Assembly: GCA_964399985.1 (NCBI GenBank)
Contig: CAYNRY010000001.1
Coordinates: 868,001 to 932,000, forward strand
Direction of reading: 5' to 3'
Source of the DNA: Micavibrio_B sp964399985
GTDB taxonomy: Bacteria; Pseudomonadota; Alphaproteobacteria; Micavibrionales; Micavibrionaceae
DNA length: 64,000 nt
The notes under the pieces were generated by a model. It had not been told where the DNA came from. It did not search any database and was given only the letters and a program-made list of their open reading frames with translations. The position numbers were made by a program, and so were the translations under genes. Shown here piece after piece: positions 9,030 through 17,503 of this stretch. Positions within the stretch are counted from its first letter, which is position 1. Each line of letters begins with the position of its first letter.

Positions 9030-9829
9030 GCGTATTAGCCGAAATATGTCGTGAGAAACTGGATTACGTCCAGAGAATGCAACATTTGATTCCCGATGTT
9101 GTCATGTCCGAGCGGGCAAAAATCCAAAGCGTATCACGCGGATTTATTCACGCCATTCGCCAGATAAAAGAAGCAGGCGAACCGGCCTTGATCGCGGAAG
9201 TCAAAAAAGCGAGCCCGAGCAAAGGCGTTATTCGCAGTGATTTCGATCCGCGCAAAATTGCCAAAATATATGAAAGCAACGGCGCGACTTGTGTGTCAAT
9301 CCTGACAGACCAGCCTTATTTCAAAGGCAGTGACGAGGATTTCGAGGCAGCACGCAGTGTCATTCGCCTGCCCTGCATCCGCAAGGATTTTATGCTTACG
9401 CCTTACCAGATCGTCGAAAGCCGCGCACTTGGTGCAGATTGTATTTTAATTATCATGGCGGCACTCGATGATAAGACAGCGAAGATGCTCTACAATCTGG
9501 CGACAGATTTGGGCATGGATGTTCTGGTCGAAGTACATGATGAAGAAGAACTGAACCGCGCCCTTGAGCTATCGCCTAAAATGCTTGGCGTCAATTCCCG
9601 CAGCCTTAAGACTTTGGAGGTCAGCCTCGATACCGCCTTCGCTCTTTTAGAAAAAATTCCGTCGAATATTATCCGCGTGGCTGAAAGCGGCATTCACAGC
9701 CATGACGATCTGAAATCCCTTTTTGCCGCAGGCTATGATGCCTTTCTCGTCGGCGAAAGCCTAATGCGCGAAGCCGATATAGGACAGGCGGTCAAAAAAC
9801 TCCTTGGCAGAAGGCTAGAATCGGAGTAG
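9026..9829 (+). CDS. trpC: Indole-3-glycerol phosphate synthase (TrpC)
   Basis: Closes the indole ring, converting carboxyphenylamino-deoxyribulose phosphate to indole-3-glycerol phosphate. The 267-residue barrel has IAEVKKASPSKGVIR around residue 54, the substrate loop LRKDFM-like segment IRKDFMLTPYQI, the strand NSRSLKTLEVSLDT and VAESGIHSHDDL near the end. It is monofunctional, with no TrpF domain attached; trpF and trpBA are not in the window. In many alphaproteobacteria moaC and moeA follow trpC, but here the next gene is lexA, and the last base of trpC is already part of the lexA SOS box. Confidence 0.97.
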   Translation: MSVLAEICREKLDYVQRMQHLIPDVVMSERAKIQSVSRGFIHAIRQIKEAGEPALIAEVKKASPSKGVIRSDFDPRKIAKIYESNGATCVSILTDQPYFKGSDEDFEAARSVIRLPCIRKDFMLTPYQIVESRALGADCILIIMAALDDKTAKMLYNLATDLGMDVLVEVHDEEELNRALELSPKMLGVNSRSLKTLEVSLDTAFALLEKIPSNIIRVAESGIHSHDDLKSLFAAGYDAFLVGESLMREADIGQAVKKLLGRRLESE

Positions 9830-9843
9830 AACTAACATAGAAC
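9829..9843 (+). promoter_or_regulatory. LexA-binding SOS box upstream of lexA
   Basis: The 15 bases read GAAC-TAACATA-GAAC, an exact match to the alphaproteobacterial direct-repeat SOS box GAAC-N7-GAAC (GTTC-N7-GTTC on the other strand). It begins on the last base of the trpC stop codon and ends 42 bases before the lexA ATG, the expected place for autoregulation. The spacing and identity of both half sites are seen directly; LexA binding is inferred. Confidence 0.85.
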
Positions 9844-9885
9844 GAAAACAGTCCAAAACGGGCCCTATGATAGGATAACCAGTCT

Positions 9886-10554
9886 ATGTTGACCAAGAAA
9901 CAACGCGAATTACTGCTTTTTATCCATGACCGCATGAAAGAAGGCGATATCGCCCCGTCTTTCGAGGAAATGAAAGACGCCCTCGATTTAAAATCCAAAT
10001 CCGGTATTCACCGCCTGATTACCTCTCTCGTGGAGCGCGGCTATCTGGAGCGCCTGCCAAATCGCGCCCGTGCCTTGGAAGTCAAGAAACTGCCGGAAGG
10101 GTTCAAGCCTGAAGGCGCAAAGACGGTCAAGCCATCTTTGAAAGAGAAGCTTATGGATACGCTGGGGGATATCGTCTCCCTGCCCCTGCTTGGCAAGATT
10201 GCTGCCGGTACGCCAATCGAAGCGATCCGCAATGAAAATGATTTCTTTGAAGTTCCGGCCAGCCTGCTCGGTAATGGCGACCATTACGCACTACGCGTCG
10301 ATGGGGATTCCATGATCAAGGCCGGTATCAACGACCACGATATCGTCGTCATCAAGAAGACAACCCAAGTCCGCGATGGCAAAATTGTCGTTGCCCTTGT
10401 AGACGGTCAGGAAGTCACGTTAAAACGCCTTCGCCGCGAAGCCGGGAAAGTTATTCTGGAGCCGGAGAACGATGCTTATAAACCGCGCGTCCTTACAGCT
10501 GACCGCGTGCAGATTCAGGGCGAACTCGCGAGTTTGATCCGTACCTATCACTAA
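9886..10554 (+). CDS. lexA: SOS response repressor LexA
   Basis: Represses DNA-damage genes and cleaves itself when activated by RecA. The 222 residues carry an N-terminal winged-helix DNA-binding domain (1-65, with SFEEMKDALDLKSKSGIHRL), a linker, and a C-terminal S24 peptidase domain. The self-cleavage bond is Ala107-Gly108 (IAAGTP), the nucleophile is Ser142 (DGDSMI) and the general base is Lys180 (VTLKRL), so the protein looks fully functional. An SOS box lies 42 bases upstream, as expected for autoregulation. Its final 62 bases overlap the 3' end of the convergent comEC gene. Confidence 0.97.
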   Translation: MLTKKQRELLLFIHDRMKEGDIAPSFEEMKDALDLKSKSGIHRLITSLVERGYLERLPNRARALEVKKLPEGFKPEGAKTVKPSLKEKLMDTLGDIVSLPLLGKIAAGTPIEAIRNENDFFEVPASLLGNGDHYALRVDGDSMIKAGINDHDIVVIKKTTQVRDGKIVVALVDGQEVTLKRLRREAGKVILEPENDAYKPRVLTADRVQIQGELASLIRTYH

Positions 10555-12622
10555 CCGGACTCCACGGTTTTTTGCCTAATGAATAAGCTACTGTTTTGAC
10601 CGAACCGTCTTCGGCAATCTCTACTGTGCCGGAATCCATTAGTGTGAATTTGTTATTGATACGCGCCTTGCAATTGCGGTCGCGAAACGCCGTTGGCGTA
10701 ACGATGATATCCGCCCAGTCGCAATCTGTTTTCAGCGCATAGTAATCATTGCCAAAAGTAATCTTCTTCCCGTCACGGATAATGCGGCACTGACCTTCAC
10801 CACAGGTGATTGAGCCTCCTGATAATAAAACCTGACCTTCCCTCGGGAAAAGCAAAGCCGAGCCTTCTTCCAATCCCAAGCGTTTGACCCAGTTCTCAGC
10901 AAAGAATTTATCCTTCATTGATGACGATAAATAAATTTTATCGCCATCCCTGATCATCATCAAACCGCCGCTTTGAGAGATGAGGATAGAAGGCGGTTGA
11001 TAAAAGAAAATAAAGACCGACCCTGCCGCTACGCCGATAGCGGAAATCCATCGCGTCCTGCCATGCAATAAATATAAAGATAATCCTGCGAAGACAAAGC
11101 AAACCATAGCTGATATCGGCCAGGCGGCGATATTCCATGAAGCTTCCGGCAAGCTTGATATGCCATGAGCGATGGCCAGCATCCATTCAATCCCGTAACC
11201 CATAATTTTCAGGGCGATATCCTGCGCGGCAAATGGCCAGAGCAGGAAAGTCGCAATCGTCATCGGCATAATGATGATAGCCGAAAGCGGTATAATCAGC
11301 GCATTTGCAACAACGCTGTAAATCGGGATTTGCTGGAAATGATATGCGGCGAGCGGCGCCGTGATAATCGACACCACAAGCGTCGTGAAAATACTGCCAG
11401 CGAGGTAAATAAGAAATTTACGGACATGGCTCGCATTATTGCGCCATTTCGACCAATACTCACGGGTCCATTCAGCGGATAGTATTAAGGATATAACCGC
11501 TGCGAAAGAAAGTTGGAAGCTCGCCGACCAGATGCTCTCTGGCGCGAACAATAAAACAATGATGGCGGCGAAAGATACCAGTCTGAGCGAAAACGGCGAA
11601 CGGTCGATCATGATGGCGATTAATCCTATTCCGGTCATAAGCAGTGCGCGGTAGGTCGGCACCGCGGGCATGACCAATACGACATAGAGGCTGCAGCCGA
11701 TCAAAGCCACAACCGCCGCTATCTTTTTAATCGGGTAACGCAGCGCCAGGCGTGGAATAGCCGCCAGAAACAAACGAACGAAAAAGAAAATCGGTGTGGC
11801 GATTAAAACAACGTGCAGACCGGAAATGGAGATAATATGCGCGAGACCGGAAACCCGCAGCGCGTCCCAATCCTCTTCCTGAATGGCGGCACGTTCGCCG
11901 GTAACAAGCGCCGTCACGATACCTGAAATTCTGGACGGTAATAAAGCCTTGATATATTCGCCCATGGTTTTGCGCAAACGTTCAAGGAAAAGCGACATAT
12001 CGTTTTCCGGCGGAGCCGTAATGACGACAGGCTTCTTCAGAATAAAACCCATCGCGCCTATACCGTCGAAATAATAGTGCCGCCGGAAATCATATGCGCC
12101 GGGCATGACTGGCATTGATGGTGGTGTAAGTTTGACGAGCATTTGCACGCGTTCCCCAAGATTAAACCGCACGCGCAGTTTCGATGTCAGGCGGATTTTC
12201 TTCGGCGTATCTTTCGCTTCAAAGTTCTCAAGTTTAACATCATCGAGAATGACCAGTGTGCCTTTGCGGCCATCTAGAATTTCGGTATGCGCTACCCTGC
12301 CCTCGGCAATTAAGGGGCGAGTTTCTTTCGAAAGCAAAGGCGTATGAACGATATTTGTTTTCAGCTGCGCAAGGCCGAACCCACTTACCGATAAGAAAAC
12401 GGCCAGGATAAGAAAAAACCAGATGAATTTAATTTCAGCACGGTGAACAAAAACCAGGAGTAAGGCGACAAGAGAAACGCCCCAGAAAAAGCCGGATAAT
12501 AATTTTATAGGTTCGAACAAAAGAGAGAAATAGACAGCGGATCCTATTCCAAGAAAAACCGGAATCCACAGGATTAAATTGTCTTTTTGGCTCCCGAGCC
12601 AATTGTCCAGATTTTCTAACAA
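10493..12622 (-). CDS. comEC: ComEC/Rec2-family membrane channel protein
   Basis: Inner-membrane protein of the ComEC family, which carries single-stranded DNA into the cytoplasm during natural transformation. The 709 residues show an N-terminal DUF4131-type region with hydrophobic helices and a soluble lobe (about 1-220), the Competence domain with ARGLAHII-like segment VSGLAHIISISGLHVVLI at about residue 258 and around ten membrane helices, then a short C-terminal part where longer homologues have a metallo-beta-lactamase domain. No HxHxDH motif is visible, so that domain is reduced or absent. Alphaproteobacterial genomes commonly keep this gene between lexA and gltX. The 3' end overlaps lexA tail to tail by 62 bases. 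Competence itself cannot be inferred from this gene alone. Confidence 0.88.
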   Translation of the reverse strand: MLENLDNWLGSQKDNLILWIPVFLGIGSAVYFSLLFEPIKLLSGFFWGVSLVALLLVFVHRAEIKFIWFFLILAVFLSVSGFGLAQLKTNIVHTPLLSKETRPLIAEGRVAHTEILDGRKGTLVILDDVKLENFEAKDTPKKIRLTSKLRVRFNLGERVQMLVKLTPPSMPVMPGAYDFRRHYYFDGIGAMGFILKKPVVITAPPENDMSLFLERLRKTMGEYIKALLPSRISGIVTALVTGERAAIQEEDWDALRVSGLAHIISISGLHVVLIATPIFFFVRLFLAAIPRLALRYPIKKIAAVVALIGCSLYVVLVMPAVPTYRALLMTGIGLIAIMIDRSPFSLRLVSFAAIIVLLFAPESIWSASFQLSFAAVISLILSAEWTREYWSKWRNNASHVRKFLIYLAGSIFTTLVVSIITAPLAAYHFQQIPIYSVVANALIIPLSAIIIMPMTIATFLLWPFAAQDIALKIMGYGIEWMLAIAHGISSLPEASWNIAAWPISAMVCFVFAGLSLYLLHGRTRWISAIGVAAGSVFIFFYQPPSILISQSGGLMMIRDGDKIYLSSSMKDKFFAENWVKRLGLEEGSALLFPREGQVLLSGGSITCGEGQCRIIRDGKKITFGNDYYALKTDCDWADIIVTPTAFRDRNCKARINNKFTLMDSGTVEIAEDGSVKTVAYSLGKKPWSPVSDRYGSNSRVRPESARGQL

Positions 12623-12658
12623 GACTTTCCCCCGTCTTTGTATAATCTTTTAAAGCTT

Positions 12659-12731
12659 GTCACCCTGAGTGTAAACGAAGGATCCTGTTTTAGAAGCCCG
12701 CCATAGATCCTTCGCTTGCGCTCAGGATGAC
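12659..12731. repeat. Palindromic intergenic repeat between comEC and gltX
   Basis: Two 27-base arms (12659-12685 and 12705-12731) are reverse complements with five mismatches and enclose a 19-base loop. Each arm has the form GTCA(C/T)CCTGAG...CGAAGGATC. This resembles dispersed palindromic repeats seen between genes in many bacterial genomes. It lies in the 145-base gap between the divergent starts of comEC and gltX, so their promoters must share the space with it. I see no second copy of this family in the window. Confidence 0.75.
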
Positions 12732-12767
12732 AGGTGGTATATTCATTCCATAATTTAGAGCTTCAAA

Positions 12768-14159
12768 ATGACAGTCATCACACGTTTCCCCCCTTCTCCG
12801 ACCGGTTTTATGCATATCGGGACCGCCCGTACCGCCTTGTTCAATTGGCTATACGCCAAACATACGGGAGGCAAAATGACATTCCGAATCGAAGATACCG
12901 ACCGCGAGCGTCATTCCGAAGAAGCGGTTGAAGCCTTGATCCGTGGCATGCAATGGCTGGGCCTTGATTGGGACGGCGAAATCGTTTCACAATATGCGCG
13001 GCGTGAGCGCCATCAGGAAATTGCCGAGCAACTCGTGAAGGACGGTAAGGCCTATTATTGCTATTGCTCGCCGGAAGAACTGGAAGAGATGCGCAATAAA
13101 GCGATGGCAGCTGGCAGCAATCAATTCTACGACCGTAGATGGCGTGATAGCAAGGAAACACCGCCTGCTCATATCAAACCCGTTATTCGTATTAAAGCGC
13201 CGCTGGAAGGCGAAAGCATCGTTCAAGACGAGGTTCAGGGCGAAGTCAAAGTATCTGCGGACCATCTGGACGATTTTATTATCCTGCGCTCCGACGGCGT
13301 GCCAACTTATATGCTGGCTGTCGTGGTTGACGACCATGATATGGGCGTGACGCATGTCATTCGCGGCGACGACCACCTTAATAACACCTTCCGCCAGAAT
13401 ATTATCTATTACGCGATGGAATGGAATGTTCCGGTTTATGCTCATATCCCGCTTATCCTCGATGAAAGCGGCGGCAAAATGTCAAAACGCAAAGGCGCGG
13501 CCAGTGTTGAAGAATATCGCGACATGGGATATTTGCCGGAGGCGATGTGCAATTATATTTTGAAACTCGGCTGGGGTCATGGCGATGATGAGATCATTTC
13601 TCGTGGACAAGCGATTGAATGGTTCGATCTGGGCGGTATCGTTAAATCTCCGGCGCGATGGGACTACAACAAGCTGAATTTTATCAATGCGCATTACCTT
13701 AAGCTCGCTGATAATGATAGGCTCTATGATCTGATGTTACCGTTTTTGAATACGCCGCCGAAAGCTGAAGAAAAATCCCGCATTTTAAAAATGATGGATG
13801 AATTGAAATCGCGCCATAAGACAATCGTCCAGATGGCCGATGAAGCGGAAATCATGATCGGTACGATTTCGTCTCATGACGAGAAAGCTCAAGGCCAGTT
13901 TACAGAAGATGGCCTGTCTGCCATTCGCAAAATACTGGAGAAAATATCTTCTCTGTCCAGTTTCGAGGCCAGTGATATAGAAACTATGACAAAGGAGCTT
14001 TCACAATCGGATTTCGGTGGCAAATTGGGAAAAGTCATGATGCCGTTTCGCGCCGCCTTGACCGGTCGCGGTGTTTCGCCGTCCATTCCGCACATTGCCG
14101 AAGCATTAGGGAAAGAAGAAACAATACGCCGACTTGAAGCTGTCCTGTCGAAAGCTTAG
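12768..14159 (+). CDS. gltX: Glutamate-tRNA ligase (GltX)
   Basis: Charges tRNA-Glu with glutamate, and possibly tRNA-Gln as well if the organism uses the amidotransferase route. The 463-residue class I synthetase has the HIGH-type motif HIGTARTALFNWL beginning at residue 17, the FRIEDTDRERH motif, the DHDMGVTHVIRGDDHLNNT segment and the KMSKR motif in GGKMSKRKGA. The C-terminal anticodon-binding region is helical and complete. Many alphaproteobacteria have two gltX copies; whether a second exists here cannot be seen. It precedes gltA by 86 bases on the same strand. Confidence 0.96.
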   Translation: MTVITRFPPSPTGFMHIGTARTALFNWLYAKHTGGKMTFRIEDTDRERHSEEAVEALIRGMQWLGLDWDGEIVSQYARRERHQEIAEQLVKDGKAYYCYCSPEELEEMRNKAMAAGSNQFYDRRWRDSKETPPAHIKPVIRIKAPLEGESIVQDEVQGEVKVSADHLDDFIILRSDGVPTYMLAVVVDDHDMGVTHVIRGDDHLNNTFRQNIIYYAMEWNVPVYAHIPLILDESGGKMSKRKGAASVEEYRDMGYLPEAMCNYILKLGWGHGDDEIISRGQAIEWFDLGGIVKSPARWDYNKLNFINAHYLKLADNDRLYDLMLPFLNTPPKAEEKSRILKMMDELKSRHKTIVQMADEAEIMIGTISSHDEKAQGQFTEDGLSAIRKILEKISSLSSFEASDIETMTKELSQSDFGGKLGKVMMPFRAALTGRGVSPSIPHIAEALGKEETIRRLEAVLSKA

Positions 14160-14245
14160 ATTGTTTAGAAGAAATTAACCATCCTGACTTACCTTTGACT
14201 TCCTCGCTTCTAAAGTCTGTCTTATTTCAAAAGGATCATCATAAT

Positions 14246-15553
14246 ATGTCTGCTTCACAAGATAACCCGACCGGAAAAACATTTACGCTGACCAACGACC
14301 AGACAGGCGAAAACTGGAAACTGCCAGTTCTGGACGGTACAATGGGCCCTAGCGTTATCGATATCCGCCCCCTCTACGAAGAAACAGATCACTTTACGTT
14401 AGACCCGGCTTTCACATCGACCGCCAGCTGTAAATCACGCATTACTTTTATCGATGGCGATAAAGGTATTTTGCTTCACCGCGGTTACGACATTAAAGAT
14501 CTTGCTGAATACTCGACATTTCTTGATGTCGCACATGCCCTACTATATGGCGACCTGCCGAACAAGCAACAATTCGAAAAATTCAAAAAAGACATCACCT
14601 ATCACACGATGGTGCATGAACAATTACAATTCTTCTTCCGTGGTTTCCGCCGCGACGCTCACCCAATGGCGATTATGTGCGGCGTTGTAGGGGCTTTGGC
14701 AGCGTTCTACCATGACTCTCTGGATATCAACGATCCAGATCAGCGTGAGATTTCCGCACATCGCTTGATCGCTAAATTGCCGACACTGGCGGCGATGGCG
14801 TTTAAATACTCCATCGGCCAGCCGTTTGTGTATCCGCGCAACGATCTCGGTTTTGCCGAAAACTTCCTGCATATGTGTTTCGCCGTTCCGGCAGAACCAT
14901 ACAAGGTGAACCCTATTTTGGCCGACGCGATGGATAAGATATTTATTCTTCACGCAGACCATGAACAAAACGCATCGACATCGACGGTCCGTCTTGCCGG
15001 CTCGTCACAAGCCAACCCATTTGCCTGTATTGCCGCGGGCATCGCTTCTCTTTGGGGTCCTGCGCATGGAGGTGCCAACCAGGCCGTTCTTGAAATGCTG
15101 GCCGAGATCGGTTCAGTAGACAAAATCCCTGAATTCATTGAAGGCGTAAAAACCAAGAAATATAAATTGATGGGCTTTGGTCACCGCGTGTATAAAAACT
15201 TCGATCCGCGCGCGACCGTTATGAAAGAGTCATGCGACAAGGTTCTGGCAGAACTTGGCGTTAAAGATCCACTTCTCGATATCGCAATGGAACTGGAGCG
15301 TATCGCCCTCTCCGATCAATATTTCATTGACCGCAAGCTGTATCCGAATGTCGATTTCTATTCAGGCATTATTCTGAAAGCGATGGGCTTCCCGGTAAGC
15401 ATGTTCACGGTTCTCTTTGCCGTTGCCCGTACAGTCGGATGGGTATCGCAATGGAAAGAAATGATGGAAGAGCCGGCAAACCGCATCGGCCGTCCTCGCC
15501 AGCTATACAACGGTGCAAAGCAACGTGAATTCGTACCTGTTGAAAAACGCTAG
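14246..15553 (+). CDS. gltA: Citrate synthase (GltA)
   Basis: Condenses acetyl-CoA with oxaloacetate at the entry to the TCA cycle. From the chosen ATG it has 435 residues, the usual length for the hexameric, NADH-sensitive Gram-negative type. Family motifs are LDPAFTSTASCKSRITFIDG, LLHRGYDIKDLAEYSTF, HADHEQNASTSTVRLAGSS with the active-site His, GPAHGGANQAVLEML and GFGHRVYKNFDPRA. The frame is open 17 codons further upstream to a TTG at 14195, but that has no ribosome-binding site whereas AAGGA at 14231-14235 serves the ATG. A TTGACT at 14195-14200 could be a -35 box, with only a poor -10 partner. A terminator lies 21 bases after the stop, inside lpxB. Confidence 0.97.
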   Translation: MSASQDNPTGKTFTLTNDQTGENWKLPVLDGTMGPSVIDIRPLYEETDHFTLDPAFTSTASCKSRITFIDGDKGILLHRGYDIKDLAEYSTFLDVAHALLYGDLPNKQQFEKFKKDITYHTMVHEQLQFFFRGFRRDAHPMAIMCGVVGALAAFYHDSLDINDPDQREISAHRLIAKLPTLAAMAFKYSIGQPFVYPRNDLGFAENFLHMCFAVPAEPYKVNPILADAMDKIFILHADHEQNASTSTVRLAGSSQANPFACIAAGIASLWGPAHGGANQAVLEMLAEIGSVDKIPEFIEGVKTKKYKLMGFGHRVYKNFDPRATVMKESCDKVLAELGVKDPLLDIAMELERIALSDQYFIDRKLYPNVDFYSGIILKAMGFPVSMFTVLFAVARTVGWVSQWKEMMEEPANRIGRPRQLYNGAKQREFVPVEKR

Positions 15554-16692
15554 GACGAAATAGAATCAATCAAGAATCCGGCAGCCACATCTGCCGGATT
15601 TTTATTATCCGCCATCAGGAACGAGCGTACATTCTTGAGATCGTGACATTGCAATCGACGTTCTTCTGTATCGCTTAAAAGTTTCGATAAGGCAGGCGAG
15701 ATGTTCTTACATGTCGCTCTTTCCTGCATGAATTCCGGCACCGCTTCGCGGCCTAGAAGAATATTAGCCAAATGTCCGAACGGCGTTTTAACGAAACGGC
15801 GGAAAACTTTCCATGTGACAGGATTCATTTTATAGGTCACGACGTGTGGCACGCCGACCACGGCTATTTCAAGCGCGACCGTACCCGACACGACAATTGC
15901 CGCGTCACAAGCGGCAAAAGAATCCCATTTCTCGTCAGTGAGGACCATGCCGTTTAAAAAACGCTCTTTAAATTTCTCTTCCAGAAATTCTTTCCAACGC
16001 GGAATGGTTGGCGCGATAAAATAAATATCGGGATTTTCCTTCCGAAGTTCGCATGCTGCATCCAGAATAATATCGGAACATCTCTCGATCTCTGCCTTGC
16101 GACTGCCAAAAAACAATCCAACCACTTTTCGGTCATTTCCAATCATATGACGAAAACGAAAATTTGCGCCATTGGCGTCGAGTATTCCCGACCCCATCAT
16201 CGTGTGACCGATAAATACAGCTTGCAGGCCTTCACGCTCAAAATAGGGCGGCTCGAAGGGAAACAGGCACATAATACCGTCGAGAAATTTGGCAATTTTC
16301 TTCGCGCGACCAGAACGCCATGCCCAAACGCTTGGCGCAACCATATGAATGCGTTTGGCGCGACAAGAAGTTTCGGCAAGCTTTTCCTGAACGCGCAAAG
16401 AAAATTCAGGGCAATCTACGCTTAAAACAATGTCAGGATTATAAACTTTAATTGCATCGACTGTCTGACGAATACGTTTAAGCATATGCGGAATTTCAGG
16501 AAGGATTTCCGCTACGCCCATTAAAGACAATTCTTCCATTGGGAACAGGCTTTCGCGCAAGCCCGCATTTTTAATCGCTTCAGCGCCGATGCCGCGTATA
16601 TCGACTCCAGGCACCATTCTTTTCAAACTTTGCAGAACGGCGGCACCTAATTGATCTCCTGACGCTTCACCCGCGATAATAAAAATTTTCAT
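15550..16692 (-). CDS. lpxB: Lipid A disaccharide synthase (LpxB)
   Basis: Joins UDP-2,3-diacylglucosamine to 2,3-diacylglucosamine 1-phosphate to form the lipid A disaccharide; a peripheral inner-membrane glycosyltransferase of family GT19. The 380 residues begin with the typical MKIFIIAGEASGDQLGA and contain MGVAEILPEIPHMLKRI, VDCPEFSLRV, APSVWAWRSGRAKKIA and VVSGTVALEIAVVGVPHVVTYK. It is the last gene of the long envelope cluster and overlaps lpxI by four bases. Its 3' end overlaps the gltA stop by four bases and includes the gltA terminator, so its last codons are under a second constraint. Confidence 0.97.
   Translation of the reverse strand: MKIFIIAGEASGDQLGAAVLQSLKRMVPGVDIRGIGAEAIKNAGLRESLFPMEELSLMGVAEILPEIPHMLKRIRQTVDAIKVYNPDIVLSVDCPEFSLRVQEKLAETSCRAKRIHMVAPSVWAWRSGRAKKIAKFLDGIMCLFPFEPPYFEREGLQAVFIGHTMMGSGILDANGANFRFRHMIGNDRKVVGLFFGSRKAEIERCSDIILDAACELRKENPDIYFIAPTIPRWKEFLEEKFKERFLNGMVLTDEKWDSFAACDAAIVVSGTVALEIAVVGVPHVVTYKMNPVTWKVFRRFVKTPFGHLANILLGREAVPEFMQERATCKNISPALSKLLSDTEERRLQCHDLKNVRSFLMADNKNPADVAAGFLIDSISS
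15575..15603 (+). terminator. Rho-independent terminator of gltA, inside lpxB coding sequence
   Basis: A perfect 10-base stem (AATCCGGCAG at 15575-15584 pairing with CTGCCGGATT at 15591-15600) closes a six-base loop and is followed by a run of five T. It begins 21 bases after the gltA stop. All of it lies within the last 20 codons of the convergent lpxB gene, where it encodes the segment around NKNPADVAAGFLID. Confidence 0.85.
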
Positions 16693-17501
16693 GCCGTTTT
16701 TCCGTAGAGAAAAATATTATGGGAGTCGCAAAATGCAATGACGTCTTCACGGTCGAGAAGAATAGTATCATGCGCTTGTAAAACGATACCGGAAAAACCT
16801 GCTACCTGAACTTCTCTTGCCGTTGAAATGCCGACAGTCGGTAAATCAAGTGCCTTTTCCTGTTGCGGCTTGCAAGTTTTGACGAGAATAGGCCCTAAGC
16901 CAGTTTGCTTATTCTTACCAGCTTCGCGTATGAGAGCATTTGTGCCCTTCTCGCTTTCAACGCCGATGACAGAACCATTTTGCACAATGACTGACTGACC
17001 CAGATCTTTCGCTCCATGATCACGCGACGCTTGAAAGCCAAGATCGATGGACTCTAAGGCTTCCGGAGGAATAGGCGTTTTTGTTAGAATACCTTCCGGC
17101 GTTAAAATCTCCGGCACAAATTCCTGAACCGAACGTAAATTAAACCCATCCTTTTCAATTTCAGATTTAATGATGCGAAGAAGCGCGTCGTCGCCAATTT
17201 TTTTCTTTAATAGAATTTTAGCGATAACCATCATGCCGCGAGGATCAGGCTTTAACTTCATAAGATTGGGGCGCGATACGCGGCCCGTGACGACCAGATC
17301 AGTGACGTTATTTTCTTTCAAATAAGAAATCATTTTACCGGCGGAACCAAGCGGGATAGTAACGCCGGTTTTACCTGAGTAAAGATCAGGTTCTGCAAAA
17401 CCATCGATGGCGATAATGGTCGGTGATAGCCCTTGCCCTTCCCATTTTTCAATTAAAAGATAAGGCAGTTTCCCTGCGCCAGCAATCAGGCCGGGTCGCA
17501 C
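16689..17501 (-). CDS. lpxI: UDP-2,3-diacylglucosamine pyrophosphatase LpxI
   Basis: Hydrolyses UDP-2,3-diacylglucosamine to lipid X, the step done by LpxH in gamma- and betaproteobacteria. The family (DUF1009) was assigned in Caulobacter and is the usual solution in Alphaproteobacteria. The 270 residues start with GLIAGAGKLPYLL and include TIIAIDGFAEPD, ILTKTPIPPEALESIDLGF and the C-terminal GISTAREVQVAGFSGI. Its position between lpxA and lpxB is the classical one and provides the missing step between LpxD and LpxB. It overlaps lpxB by four bases and follows lpxA by two bases. Confidence 0.93.
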   Translation of the reverse strand: MRPGLIAGAGKLPYLLIEKWEGQGLSPTIIAIDGFAEPDLYSGKTGVTIPLGSAGKMISYLKENNVTDLVVTGRVSRPNLMKLKPDPRGMMVIAKILLKKKIGDDALLRIIKSEIEKDGFNLRSVQEFVPEILTPEGILTKTPIPPEALESIDLGFQASRDHGAKDLGQSVIVQNGSVIGVESEKGTNALIREAGKNKQTGLGPILVKTCKPQQEKALDLPTVGISTAREVQVAGFSGIVLQAHDTILLDREDVIAFCDSHNIFLYGKTA

Positions 17502-17503
17502 GA

